64,000 nucleotides of DNA from Paenibacillus sp. AN1007 (GCF_040702995.1 NZ_CP159992.1:4551501-4615500), one strand, 5' to 3'. Shown: positions 31,767-40,588, numbered from the stretch's first letter. Notes: generated by a model not told the origin, from the sequence alone. Translations and numbers: made by a program.

Positions 31767-32771
31767 TTAAAACAAACTATCCGAAACGTAGTATATTTTC
31801 TGCCCGTTCTTTTTGTTTCCGGGGTCGGCCACGATCGTGAAATATACACTTCCGTTCTTCGTCTGCACACCTTCAATTTCGCGCTTTCCGACATTCGTTA
31901 TTTTCACAAGGGACTGATAAGTACCTGCACTCGAAATTTTAGCGATCTGAGGAGTTTCTCCTTCTGCTCCGCCAGATGTAAAGATTTGAGTTTTACCGAG
32001 TAAGTCTACGCCTTGGAAAGAACCATTCGGTCTAATAATTCCACTGCCCGACTGCGTAAAACTGGCGACCGCAGCTTTAACTGCAGCAGGGCTGTCCATC
32101 CGAACCTGCTTATTCTGATCAAGCAGCCTGTTTAATGCAGCCGTGTCATATATGGACCATACCACCTTATCTGCCTTATTTTTTTCCTTCTTCATCTGAA
32201 CCCGGAACACTGTATATTTACTGTTACCTCCGCCGTCAACCCGATACGTTTCCCCTTGTCTCGAACCATTTTTATTCGCATAATTCATATAGGTGAACCG
32301 ATGAAGATCGGTATAATCTACCGTTTTTCCGGCCGCGTACTGCAGCCTCGCCACCTGAAGTGACCAATATTGTCGCGTGGACGGGTCGGCTTTGGAACTG
32401 AAATAGAAATAATTCGCCCCATTGTACGTATACATATCCAGTGTCTGACAATGACCGCTGTTCGTAATGGTCATATGATCCACATATGCTGCATCACTGC
32501 CTTTGATCAGCAGTCTGGATAGATGACACGCCCCACCTACCCGCTGCGTTACGTATACATACTTGTCCGCAACATAAGCCTTTTGTACGACCCGATCAAA
32601 CTTGAGCCCTTTGAGATTGTAGGCCAGTCTGGCCGAAGCATTTACCGTTTTTCCGGGAGAAGCTGCGATTGCAGGTGTAACCGACATTACAAATACAATG
32701 AAAGCCAGAAAGGCAGACAGCAGCGTTTTCCATCTCATCGTTGTAACGTTCATGAATTGATTTTTAATCAT
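31767..32771 (-). CDS. Secreted helveticin-J-like (class III bacteriocin family) protein
   Basis: The product has 334 residues from ATG 32771 behind AAGGAGG. A signal peptide of about 36 residues (LLSAFLAFIVFVMSVTPAIA) ends at AIAA-SP. The mature part looks like a beta-propeller or all-beta repeat: VVQKAYVADKYVYVTQRV, HLSRLLIKGSDAAYVDHMTI, QTLDMYTYNGANYFYFSS, and TYRVDGGGNSKYTVFRVQ. This resembles helveticin J and related secreted Firmicute proteins. Whether it is a bacteriocin or a surface protein cannot be told; no immunity gene is obvious next to it. Confidence 0.6.
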   Translation of the reverse strand: MIKNQFMNVTTMRWKTLLSAFLAFIVFVMSVTPAIAASPGKTVNASARLAYNLKGLKFDRVVQKAYVADKYVYVTQRVGGACHLSRLLIKGSDAAYVDHMTITNSGHCQTLDMYTYNGANYFYFSSKADPSTRQYWSLQVARLQYAAGKTVDYTDLHRFTYMNYANKNGSRQGETYRVDGGGNSKYTVFRVQMKKEKNKADKVVWSIYDTAALNRLLDQNKQVRMDSPAAVKAAVASFTQSGSGIIRPNGSFQGVDLLGKTQIFTSGGAEGETPQIAKISSAGTYQSLVKITNVGKREIEGVQTKNGSVYFTIVADPGNKKNGQKIYYVSDSLF

Positions 32772-32970
32772 AAAAGCGCCTCCTTATTCATCCGCAATAA
32801 ATCAATAATCTGGATATTCGGCTGTCTCTGAGATTAAACCGCACCAATTAAATAATACCATATTTACCAATTAATAAAGTGAAAACAAAGCATGATTTTT
32901 ATATTGTTCTTTTTAGCACAACTGTGTTATATTAATTTTAATTCATTTGTACCAAAAAAAGGAGGATTTC

Positions 32971-34119
32971 ATGAAACGCATCGCCTTGCTCGACATCCTT
33001 CGGGGTTTTGCCATTATTGGAACTCTGGGAACGAACATCTGGATTTTTGCTTACCTTGGCGATCTGAACCTTGTGTTTGGAAATGCTCTTGAACCGTGGT
33101 GGAGTTCCGGGGACCGCTTGCTGCAGACGATTATGCTCATACTGGTGAACGGAAAATTTCTGGGCATGCTTACTTTGTTATTCGGGGCTGGTATGGAATT
33201 AAAACGACAAAAGGCCGTTCGTGAAGGATACACTTGGCCTGGTGTTTATATCTGGTCATGTGCACTTCTGCTCCTGGATGGTCTGCTGCATTACATTCTC
33301 GTAATGGAATATGATGTACTGATGAGTTATGCCATCACTGGCATGATTGTTTCCCTGATCATTCACCGTTCCCGGCGCTTCATCCTGGTTATGATGTGGC
33401 TCGCGGGGAGTATACATGTTATTGGCGTGACCGGGATTACAGCTCTGCTGGCATTCGAATCCGGCGCAGCCTTGAATGGTATGGATACGATTACGCAGCT
33501 CTACGCTGCCGGTACGTGGTGGGAGCAGGTCATGTTTCGGCTGAATCATTTCGGATTTTTCCGTGCTGAATCTATTGCTATCATCCCTCTGAATGTCTTC
33601 CTTTTCCTGCTGGGGGCGATGTTCATGCGAACAGGAGTGTTCTCCAACGACGAGTCTGGACGTCTCAAACGCCGAAAACTAATGATTGCCGGGCTGGGAA
33701 TCGGTATTCCTCTGAATCTGCTCTTACTTATTCCCGGTGGAATCATGGATCTCTGGGTACGGTATATCAGTGCACCTGTGCTCACGCTTGGTTACCTTGG
33801 AATCATTGCCTACGGGATGGAGAAAGGTATATTTGACAGGCTGTTCCAGCGTTTCGGCGAGATTGGCAAGATGGCGCTGAGCTGTTACATTTTACAAAAT
33901 ATCATCGCCTCAATACTCTTCTATGGCTGGGGACTGAGATTCGGCGGACGCCCATCTTCCCTGTACATTCTGCTGATATGGGCCGGTATCTGCCTGTTAT
34001 TGATGATCTTCTCTCATCTCTGGCTGCGCTTCTATCCACTTGGTCCGGTCGAATGGTTATGGCGCAAACTATCCATCTCTCCTGTATCCAAAGTTACGTC
34101 ACGAGATACTTCTATATAA
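32971..34119 (+). CDS. DUF418 multipass membrane protein
   Basis: The product has 382 residues; ATG 32971 (MKRIALLDILRGFAIIGTL) follows AAAGGAGG, and an earlier ATG at 32947 does not. The opening LLDILRGFAIIGTLGTNIW is the start of the DUF418/YeiB-like family, with about ten membrane helices. The C-terminal half has LGEIGKMALSCYILQNIIAS-like sequence (FGEIGKMALSCYILQN), typical of DUF418. The related acyltransferase-like fold suggests a role in envelope modification, unproven. A promoter-like TTGTTC...TATATT pair lies about 60 bp upstream. Confidence 0.85.
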   Translation: MKRIALLDILRGFAIIGTLGTNIWIFAYLGDLNLVFGNALEPWWSSGDRLLQTIMLILVNGKFLGMLTLLFGAGMELKRQKAVREGYTWPGVYIWSCALLLLDGLLHYILVMEYDVLMSYAITGMIVSLIIHRSRRFILVMMWLAGSIHVIGVTGITALLAFESGAALNGMDTITQLYAAGTWWEQVMFRLNHFGFFRAESIAIIPLNVFLFLLGAMFMRTGVFSNDESGRLKRRKLMIAGLGIGIPLNLLLLIPGGIMDLWVRYISAPVLTLGYLGIIAYGMEKGIFDRLFQRFGEIGKMALSCYILQNIIASILFYGWGLRFGGRPSSLYILLIWAGICLLLMIFSHLWLRFYPLGPVEWLWRKLSISPVSKVTSRDTSI

Positions 34120-34135
34120 ATGAGCAGCACAACAG

Positions 34136-34198
34136 GGGCTGTCCGAAACTCCATCGATCATTGATTATAATCAACAACCGGTGGCCTTAGGACAGCCC
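34136..34198 (+). terminator. Terminator of the DUF418 gene
   Basis: GGGCTGTCC (34136-34144) pairs with GGACAGCCC (34190-34198), followed by TTTCC. Confidence 0.6.
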
Positions 34199-34271
34199 TT
34201 TCCTCATCGATACTGATAACATTCCCAGCAAGCCTTATCCCCCTTTTTTGGCTGGTCTGGCATGTACCTGT

Positions 34272-35852
34272 TTACATTTCCACTGTCTCCGCAGGCAGAC
34301 ATAATGTGAAGGTTGAACCTGTGCCCATCTCACTCTGTACGGTTATTTTGCCGTTATGATCCTGAATAATTTTCTGACAAAGCGCAAGGCCAAGTCCTGT
34401 CCCCTCTTCCTTTGTTGTAAAAAACGGATTAAAAATGGCAGATAACGAACTCTCGGGAATCCCGCTTCCCGTATCAGATAAGGAGATCAACACGATATTT
34501 CCTTCCTGTTTCATATCGATATGTACCTCTCCGGGGTCTGTCATCGCTTCAAATGCGTTACGAATCAGATTGATCAGAACTTGTACAATTTTATCGCGAT
34601 CCATATTTACACAAACAGACTCATCCCTCATATGAAGTGTAATCCGGTGTCCTCTTGAAGCAGCATCCGATTCAGTCAAAGACATGACCCGCTCCAGACA
34701 TTGTGCCAGCTTTTCGGGTTTCATATGATGGGCTTGCGGTTTGGAAAATTGCAGAAATTCCCCCGTTAAATCGGTGACCCTTGTTACCTCGCTCATAATA
34801 ACTTCATACCACGGTGCAATATTGAAGGCTTGTCCACGTGACAGCTGCAGAAATCCGCGAATAGCGGTAAGTGGGTTGCGAATCTCATGCGCCATGCCAG
34901 CAGCAAGCTCACCCACAGCCCGCAGTCTTTCGGAACGAAAGACTTCCTCTTCATTCTTGATCCACTGGCTGCGCTGCTGCTTAAGCAGCTGGTCTTCGGC
35001 AGCAGTCATGAACTGCTGCAGGTTCTGCGATAATTTCGGATAATGCGATATGCTGTAACTTACCTGCAGCCCTTGAAGCTGATTAGACAGCAGGGAGGCT
35101 ATCCTCTCTTCGATATGCTGCATCTGAGGCAGCACTACAGCAAACCGGTCCCCTGCATACCGGGATACCCCGTAAGCTTCGGGAAACTGGTTTGTAATCA
35201 TCTTACCTGTCCCCGTAATGACGGAACACCAGGGGTCATCTGATCCTTTTTTATACCCGCTGAAATTGTTGACATTCAATAGAACTAACAAGAAAGAGTG
35301 TTCTCTCTCCAGCGTTTTATGGAGCACCTCCACGTAACCTTCATAATTTAGCAAGCCCGTCAGAGGATCATGAAGAGTCAGAAATGTATTCTTTTCCCGA
35401 AGTTTTCGTTTCTCCGACTCGCTGTTCGTTAATGTATGGTATATAAAAACAATCAGGATGGCAGTCAGCAGATCGAAAAAGGATACAAGCAAAGTGTATG
35501 GTTCAATCGGAACGTAAGATAGTCGGATCAGCGTATATTGAAGCATGAGCAGCAGTGAAACCGGCAAGGTCTGTGTCATCTGCTGTTTGTTCTGAATCAT
35601 GGAAATAATAAGCATATAGTAGAGCATGCTGCACCAGTTCAGTTGACTGAAATAGTGAAATGCACCAAGAACCAGCCACTGTATCTTTCTTAGAAATGGA
35701 TAACGCTGTTCGCCCCATATGCTTATGATCAGTAAAGCACCTGTAACCATCATCCATATCGGATGTGATGTTTGTCCCAGTATATTTGAGGATACAATGA
35801 CAAGCAGACAACCTAGTGGGAAAACTACCATCTTCATTGTGTAACTTAGCAA
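34272..35852 (-). CDS. Membrane sensor histidine kinase with a degenerate GGDEF domain
   Basis: The product has 526 residues, using TTG 35852 behind GGGGGCGAGG; an in-frame ATG at 35837 lacks a site. Five or six membrane helices occupy residues ~5-140. Residues ~155-290 look like a GGDEF domain (LTLHDPLTGLLNYEGYVEVL), but the signature reads YAGDRF, so cyclase activity is unlikely. The HisKA domain carries His322 in ELAAGMAHEIRNPLTAI, and the ATPase domain has NLIRNAFEAM, DTGSGI and GTGLGLAL. This is the layout of KinB-like sporulation or stress kinases. No response regulator gene is adjacent. Confidence 0.85.
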   Translation of the reverse strand: MLSYTMKMVVFPLGCLLVIVSSNILGQTSHPIWMMVTGALLIISIWGEQRYPFLRKIQWLVLGAFHYFSQLNWCSMLYYMLIISMIQNKQQMTQTLPVSLLLMLQYTLIRLSYVPIEPYTLLVSFFDLLTAILIVFIYHTLTNSESEKRKLREKNTFLTLHDPLTGLLNYEGYVEVLHKTLEREHSFLLVLLNVNNFSGYKKGSDDPWCSVITGTGKMITNQFPEAYGVSRYAGDRFAVVLPQMQHIEERIASLLSNQLQGLQVSYSISHYPKLSQNLQQFMTAAEDQLLKQQRSQWIKNEEEVFRSERLRAVGELAAGMAHEIRNPLTAIRGFLQLSRGQAFNIAPWYEVIMSEVTRVTDLTGEFLQFSKPQAHHMKPEKLAQCLERVMSLTESDAASRGHRITLHMRDESVCVNMDRDKIVQVLINLIRNAFEAMTDPGEVHIDMKQEGNIVLISLSDTGSGIPESSLSAIFNPFFTTKEEGTGLGLALCQKIIQDHNGKITVQSEMGTGSTFTLCLPAETVEM

Positions 35853-36130
35853 ATAGCCTCGCCCCCTTAGACAGAAGTCACACTAACAACATATTCACAA
35901 ATATTATATCGATTATGATTAGCTGATGTTGTCGATTATTGGAATCTGTTAAAATTCGCAAGGATGTATAATTTTTAAAAACAATAGGGCATATGAAGTA
36001 ATTGTAATATCTAAACGTGCATATCGTGATCTTATGACTTTCCGAACTGCGAAAATCTCTCATCAATAATCAAGCCAGCTCTCTAAAGGTGAGGGGTCGA
36101 ATTTATTTTTTTAGAAAATACATTCAAAAA

Positions 36131-36159
36131 TTGACTTATATTGGCACGTGTGTTATGAT
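36131..36159 (+). promoter_or_regulatory. Promoter of the cold-shock gene
   Basis: TTGACT (36131-36136) and TATGAT (36154-36159) are separated by 17 bp. The ~117-nt leader contains a hairpin (ATGAGCATTCA with TGAATGCCGCTCAT, 36211-36242), as expected for a cold-responsive leader. 35853-36130 is AT-rich and holds nothing else recognised. Confidence 0.75.
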
Positions 36160-36282
36160 CATATAGGTCGATACATTAGTGGACATCAAGTCTACGGTTT
36201 AACTGCCGGATGAGCATTCATCAGAGTTGAATGCCGCTCATTCCAATGATCGTACAAAACTTATTATTTTTGGAGGAATCAC

Positions 36283-36483
36283 ATGCAAACAGGTACAGTA
36301 AAATGGTTCAACGCAGACAAAGGATTTGGCTTCATCGAAACTGAAGAAGGAACAGACGTATTCGTTCACTTCAGCGCCATTCAAGGTGATGGTTACAAAA
36401 CGTTGGACGAAGGTCAGCGTGTCGAGTTTGAAGTAACTCAAGGTAACCGTGGACCACAAGCGGAGAACGTTACTAAACTGTAA
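36283..36483 (+). CDS. Cold-shock protein (CspA/CspB family)
   Basis: The product has 66 residues from ATG 36283 behind GGAGG. It is a single OB-fold cold-shock domain with RNP1 (KGFGFIET) at residues ~13-20 and RNP2 (VFVHFSAI) at ~26-33, full length for the family. It binds single-stranded RNA and DNA as an RNA chaperone. The long structured leader and strong promoter suggest high and possibly cold-modulated expression. A UUCG-capped terminator follows within 8 bp. Confidence 0.97.
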   Translation: MQTGTVKWFNADKGFGFIETEEGTDVFVHFSAIQGDGYKTLDEGQRVEFEVTQGNRGPQAENVTKL

Positions 36484-36490
36484 TTGATAC

Positions 36491-36514
36491 GAGGGCTGCC
36501 TTCGGGTAGCTCTT
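36491..36514 (+). terminator. Terminator of the cold-shock gene
   Basis: GAGGGCTGCC and GGTAGCTCTT pair fully (with G-U pairs) around a TTCG loop, followed by TTTATTTA. Confidence 0.8.
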
Positions 36515-36519
36515 TATTT

Positions 36520-36726
36520 ATGCCCACTTATTTCCATCACAGAAAAGAGGTTTTTATTCCAACAGATCATTATAAACCGATTGAACAAGTTGTATTTTCC
36601 ACGGTTGACGACATCATTAACTTCTATTCACCTCAGCAAACGAGCACAGAAAACACCGAAGCTCACTCGCATCCTGCGCATACGGCAGATCCATCAGAAC
36701 ATACAGACCGCACTGCCGAACGTTAA
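36520..36726 (+). CDS. Hypothetical small protein after the cold-shock terminator
   Basis: ATG 36520 would give 68 residues (MPTYFHHRKEVFIPTDHYKP, then IEQVVFSTVDDIINFY and a polar His/Thr/Glu-rich tail). The composition looks protein-like, but there is no ribosome-binding site: the bases upstream are the 3' arm of the cold-shock terminator. Expression would need read-through or an unusual start. It is followed by a hairpin at 36761. No family was recognised. Confidence 0.4.
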   Translation: MPTYFHHRKEVFIPTDHYKPIEQVVFSTVDDIINFYSPQQTSTENTEAHSHPAHTADPSEHTDRTAER

Positions 36727-36760
36727 CCACGAAACTGCAGCACCTATCCGAATAAGCAAA

Positions 36761-36792
36761 AGGCCCTGAACCGCTTGAACGGTACAGGGCCT
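36761..36792. terminator. Bidirectional hairpin terminator
   Basis: AGGCCCTG and CAGGGCCT, with an inner CCG/CGG pair, form a compact hairpin. TTTTGC follows on the minus strand and ATTCTAG on the plus strand. Confidence 0.6.
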
Positions 36793-37402
36793 ATTCTAGT
36801 TCTATTCTTATATACTCACTTTGTTCCTGCTGCTCAGGTTCACCTATTGTGATCGATTTCTATTTGGATGTCGGACGTACTAATGCATTGTCTGTCCAAG
36901 TTAACGGAAAAATAAGCTTCAATGGTTCAAATGACGAATCCTCCTTTTGGTTTATCATAAGCAGCCGGGGCTTGTGTAACCATGGTAGAGGATGAAACTT
37001 GAGCCAATCTTAAATGAATTATCAGTGCTGGATCGATGTGATCCATACTGTGACCTGGCATGATAAACACAGCTTAAATGCATATGCATTTTTTTACGTA
37101 AAAACACGAAAATAATTCAAAAGTTTCAGTTCATAAGTCCTATTTTCATTAAAAAACCTAACATTAATATGTCGAAATAACGATATAACTGAGAAGTAGA
37201 ACTTACCTGGATTTTCATATACGTGCATATTAAAAACAAATTATCGTTATTATATTTTTAGCAACCGTAGTTGTTTTCGCAGCTGCATTAAAGAAGTTCG
37301 TAGAAAATGAAGATGTATGTCCATCCTAATTTCAACACAATACGAAGCGTATACGACGTCCAGGTGAAGTCCTTTTTAATTTTACAGGAGGAGTGAACTA
37401 CC
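36793..37402. other. Intergenic region upstream of the chemoreceptor gene
   Basis: No gene is supported. 37080-37260 is very AT-rich and probably contains the promoter. A TAAC...CGATAT pair near 37162-37190 only loosely resembles a sigma-D promoter. Confidence 0.4.
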
Positions 37403-39166
37403 TTGTTTAAAAAGCTTCGCTGGAGTACCATGCCATTTTTCGCAAAAAATCTGGTCATTTCATTCGGGAGCATCGCCCTTATTGGAATTATTCTGATCAC
37501 TGCAGCTTACCAGCTGCAAAAAAGTATTCTGATTAACCAACTGCACGATCAAGCCAAGATTACAACGCTGAAATGGTCTCAGGATCTGGACACAAGTCAG
37601 GTCGAACAGGCCGTATCCGAAAAAAGTTATTCCGATACATATCAGAGCAAACTCCGGGACTATCTGGATTCCATTCATACCTTTAATCCCAATATTGCGC
37701 AGGCTTATATTTTCAGTTCGCAGCTGGACGAAAATAACGGGGCTCCGATTTATGCGATCCCGACCAGCCTGATCGAAGCATTTGAGAAAGAGAAGTTACT
37801 GCCTGGCACGAAGTATCCGCTATCCAACCAGATCGCACACGGTCTCCAAGATATGAATGCGACGGGCGGACCGGCATTTAGTGATTTTTATACCGACGAT
37901 TTCGGTACCTGGACTACACTGATGTATCCCATCAAAAAAGCAGACGGCTCCATCTACGCAGCCCTGTACTTTGATGTCGATGCAAGTGCAGTACCCAAAG
38001 GACTTAATAAACTGCTTACATACGGTTTGATGTTCCTGATCGGCTTTCTGATCCTGTTCATGGTACTGCAGTTTATTCTGCTGAAAAAAACAATGCGCCC
38101 TATTCACAACCTGATGAAAGGTATTGAGGAAGTGAGCACAGGCAATCTGAACGTCACCGTTCAGACGGGACGCGATGATCTTGGTATCATTAACGAGAAA
38201 TTCAATACGATGATTGATCGTTTCAACACAACCCTTTTCAAAGTGAAAAATACTTCACATCATCTCTCGAATTCGTCCAGAGAACTGCTGGATATTTCTG
38301 CGAGAAACAACGATAATATTCAATCCATCAGCACCAACATTCGGGAAATCTCTACGGGTCTGGTATCTCAGGATAAAGCCACTGTGGAAAGTGCACGCGC
38401 CATGACTGAAATGTCTACCGTGGTGCAGAACATCGCCGGAAGCTCTGCCGAAGTAGCGGATGAAGCTGTCAGCATGGAGCAGCGATCCAACAGCGGGCAT
38501 GAAATTATGCAGCAGGTGATTGATCAGATGGGCCTGATCTCAGGTGCGGTGCAGAACACATACGCCTCCATTCAATCTTTGGAAAATCGTTCCAATGAGA
38601 TCAGCAGCATTGTGGGTATTATTACGGATATTGCCAGTCAGACTAACCTGCTCGCCCTGAATGCTTCCATTGAAGCAGCACGTGTCGGGGAAGAAGGAAA
38701 AGGGTTCGCCGTCGTGGCTGGTGAAGTACGCAAACTGGCAGAGCAGTCTCAAGAGTCCGCAACTCAGATTCGTGCACTGATCGATGAAATCCAGCGGGAT
38801 ATTGGACAATCTGCCGAGGCGATGGAACGTGGTTCGGAAGAGGTGGAAAAAGGACTCAACGTCACGCGTGAAACCGGCGCTTTCTTCGAAGACATCCGTA
38901 CCGCCACCAACAAAGTGGCTAACCAGATTCAGGATATCTCCAGCTCCACCGAGGAAATCTCGGCGAGCACACAGGAAATGTCCGCAACTGCAGACGAGCT
39001 GTCCTCAAGTGTCAGCAAAGCAGCGAGCAGCACCAAGCACATCGAACAATCGATTGCCGAACAGGAAACCTCTATGGCTGCCATCGTCAGTGCCTCCGAT
39101 GAATTAGCCGAAGTATCCGAGCAGCTGCAGGAACTCATCTCGTTCTTTAAGGTGAAGGAAGTATAA
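37403..39166 (+). CDS. Methyl-accepting chemotaxis protein
   Basis: The product has 587 residues with a TTG start at 37403, nine bases after AGGAGGAG. A membrane helix at residues ~17-37 and another at ~208-228 enclose an extracellular sensor of about 170 residues (VEQAVSEKSYSDTYQSKLRD, GGPAFSDFYTDDFGTWTTLM). A HAMP domain follows (MRPIHNLMKGIEEVSTGNL). The cytoplasmic coiled coil contains the conserved hairpin tip LLALNASIEAARVGEEGKGF and VVAGEVRKLAEQS. It signals to CheA/CheW; the ligand is unknown. It is a single gene with its own terminator. Confidence 0.95.
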   Translation: MFKKLRWSTMPFFAKNLVISFGSIALIGIILITAAYQLQKSILINQLHDQAKITTLKWSQDLDTSQVEQAVSEKSYSDTYQSKLRDYLDSIHTFNPNIAQAYIFSSQLDENNGAPIYAIPTSLIEAFEKEKLLPGTKYPLSNQIAHGLQDMNATGGPAFSDFYTDDFGTWTTLMYPIKKADGSIYAALYFDVDASAVPKGLNKLLTYGLMFLIGFLILFMVLQFILLKKTMRPIHNLMKGIEEVSTGNLNVTVQTGRDDLGIINEKFNTMIDRFNTTLFKVKNTSHHLSNSSRELLDISARNNDNIQSISTNIREISTGLVSQDKATVESARAMTEMSTVVQNIAGSSAEVADEAVSMEQRSNSGHEIMQQVIDQMGLISGAVQNTYASIQSLENRSNEISSIVGIITDIASQTNLLALNASIEAARVGEEGKGFAVVAGEVRKLAEQSQESATQIRALIDEIQRDIGQSAEAMERGSEEVEKGLNVTRETGAFFEDIRTATNKVANQIQDISSSTEEISASTQEMSATADELSSSVSKAASSTKHIEQSIAEQETSMAAIVSASDELAEVSEQLQELISFFKVKEV

Positions 39167-39232
39167 ACCTGCTGCAGAAGGCATTCGTAAGCGATATGCG
39201 TAACCTGCAACTTACGTAACATGCGTAACATC

Positions 39233-39266
39233 AACCAAGGCTTGAGCTTACACTCAAGCCTTGGTT
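39233..39266 (+). terminator. Terminator of the chemoreceptor gene
   Basis: A 14-bp perfect stem (AACCAAGGCTTGAG and its complement) with a CTTACA loop is followed by a run of Ts. Confidence 0.92.
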
Positions 39267-39298
39267 TTTTTACACCGAAATGTTCAAAGCATAAGTGA

Positions 39299-39362
39299 CA
39301 ATCGTTAGAATTGGAGAAGGCCATAATATGATGAAATAAGCTCTCCTGAGATCGTTAGCGTT
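39299..39362. repeat. Second cluster of the dispersed intergenic repeat
   Basis: CAATCGTTAGAATTGGAG and, 30 bp on, AAATAAGCTCTCCTGAGATC running into GTTAG match the units at 20740-20820. Confidence 0.6.
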
Positions 39363-39371
39363 CAACCTTGA

Positions 39372-39890
39372 CTAGTTCATCGCATCAGCTATACTCCGCA
39401 AACTGCCCCTCACTTGCTCTAAACTTCGATAGGCTCCCGCAATCTTAACCAACTTCCATTCATTTTTCCGTTTCAAATAATGCACCGTCACCGCACTGGG
39501 CAGCAGACACACTCGCTCATCTCCCAGATCAAACCACTCCAGCTTAATTCCTACGTCTGATGCAAAACACTGCATACCTTCAGCTGTCCTTAATGTAACT
39601 AACTTAGATGGCTCTGTTCCCTGTTCTACTCCTGCTGCCTCTTCCTCCCAAACATCCACACTATCGAACAAATAATTCCCATCTGTCTGGAATGTCATAT
39701 TCACCGTATATCCTACATAATCCATACTGATTACTTCCAGCTTTTCTCCCTCCACACTCCACACCTCATCCGCCTGTACTTTGGCCTGCTCCAGGGTGAT
39801 CGACACGTCTATGGGTAAACATTGCGGTAACTTCCCTTTTTGTACGTACTTCTCCAATGAAATCACACCGATGTGCTGCTTTGTATTCAT
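39372..39890 (-). CDS. Hypothetical protein
   Basis: The product has 172 residues (MNTKQHIGVISLEKYVQKGK...). There is no signal peptide and no membrane helix. The sequence is acidic, with beta-rich segments (YVGYTVNMTFQTDGNYLFD, VGIKLEWFDLGDERVCLLP, VTVHYLKRKNEWKLVKIAGA), and ends in a short helix. I do not recognise a family. The only candidate ribosome-binding site, AAAGGTG, is about 15 bases from ATG 39890, so initiation may be weak. Dispersed repeats lie just downstream. Confidence 0.6.
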   Translation of the reverse strand: MNTKQHIGVISLEKYVQKGKLPQCLPIDVSITLEQAKVQADEVWSVEGEKLEVISMDYVGYTVNMTFQTDGNYLFDSVDVWEEEAAGVEQGTEPSKLVTLRTAEGMQCFASDVGIKLEWFDLGDERVCLLPSAVTVHYLKRKNEWKLVKIAGAYRSLEQVRGSLRSIADAMN

Positions 39891-40157
39891 TGTTTGTTCG
39901 TCAGCACCTTTCTGAAAATGTTGGTCAAGAACATGCTATGAGTGGCACTCGCAAAGTAATAAGCTTTCCCGTTTTCATTCCTATCCATATTGGACTTCGC
40001 TGCTAAAGTTAAGAATAAAAATATGTATAGAATGGGTTGTATGTCGTATGAATGTTTAATAAAATGAAAGTAAGAGAAAATAAGAGTAGCCAGGCCAATG
40101 GCTACTCCTGCACAGCTTATGTGATGTGATCACCTCTGAGTAGTGCTAGTTCAAAAC

Positions 40158-40201
40158 GAAGTGACCCAACCTTCGGCGGTCAACCTGTGGCGGGTCACTT
40201 C
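40158..40201 (-). terminator. Hairpin at the end of the toxin message
   Basis: GAAGTGACCC pairs with GGGTCACTTC, with an inner CAACCT/AGGTTG-like pairing, and GTTTTG follows on the minus strand. A second minus-strand hairpin, GAGTAGCCA/TGGCTACTC with TTATTTTC (40107-40084), gives a backup terminator. Confidence 0.6.
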
Positions 40202-40278
40202 TTCTTACGATCGATGTATGTCAGCAACGCAATTACAAACATTGCTAAAAGCATTACTTGTTCGAAGGTAAAGTTCAT
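40195..40278 (-). CDS. Putative holin-like type I toxin, 27 residues
   Basis: The reading frame MNFTFEQVMLLAMFVIALLT, then YIDRKKK, begins at ATG 40278 behind a perfect AGGAGGTGATCAC. One hydrophobic helix and a basic KKK end are typical of the short holin-like toxins of Firmicutes. An extended -10 (TGGTATAAT) lies at 40346-40338. The stop codon sits inside a 10-bp hairpin (GAAGTGACCC/GGGTCACTTC, 40158-40201), so the mRNA folds back close to the stop, a feature of stable type I toxin messages. It probably depolarises or disrupts the membrane if translated. Confidence 0.7.
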   Translation of the reverse strand: MNFTFEQVMLLAMFVIALLTYIDRKKK

Positions 40279-40431
40279 GTGATCACCTCCTCTCAGGAGA
40301 TGACCAGTTCCCACCACAAATTGGCTGTACAATTTAAATTATACCAATGTGTAGGTGCTCAGACGAGCACCTTTTTTTTAAAAACTTACATTAGTTTCAC
40401 ACATTTACAAGAAGATCGTTACTGATACTTT

Positions 40432-40509
40432 GATCCGATTGCGACCCAAGGACAAGCCGAGGAATTCGCTGACATGATCGTGGAACGGGCAGAGCAGAAC
40501 CGCAAGTAA
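40432..40509 (+). pseudogene. 3'-terminal fragment of a lost gene
   Basis: The frame DPIATQGQAEEFADMIVERA, then EQNRK and a stop, is protein-like but has no start codon and meets an in-frame TGA two codons upstream. It appears to be the C-terminal end of a deleted gene; the parent family was not recognised. Confidence 0.35.
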
Positions 40510-40588
40510 TACATTTTGCCCACCTCTATCTTTATCTATCTTTAATCCTCTTTAGCTTGTTTCTACTTTTCTATAGAAATGAACAGAT

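Larger units (their letters stand above)
40037..40379 (+). ncRNA. Candidate antisense (antitoxin) RNA with promoter and terminator
   Basis: TTGTAT (40037-40042) and TAAAAT (40060-40065) form a promoter with 17-bp spacing. The first strong plus-strand terminator is GGTGCTC/GAGCACC with an AGAC loop (40354-40371), followed by eight Ts. A transcript from about 40072 would span the whole minus-strand toxin gene and its leader, as type I antitoxin RNAs do. Its existence is inferred from these signals only. 39891-40036 shows nothing else. Confidence 0.5.

Noticed and set aside
36841..37080. c-di-GMP or other riboswitch upstream of the chemoreceptor
   Set aside because: Looked for conserved riboswitch cores; none was convincing.
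37160..37192. Sigma-D promoter for the chemoreceptor
   Set aside because: Only a loose match to TAAA-N15-GCCGATAT with wrong spacing.
40108..40145. Second toxin-like ORF behind the repeated GTGATCACCTC
   Set aside because: No start codon with a continuous hydrophobic frame follows this copy.
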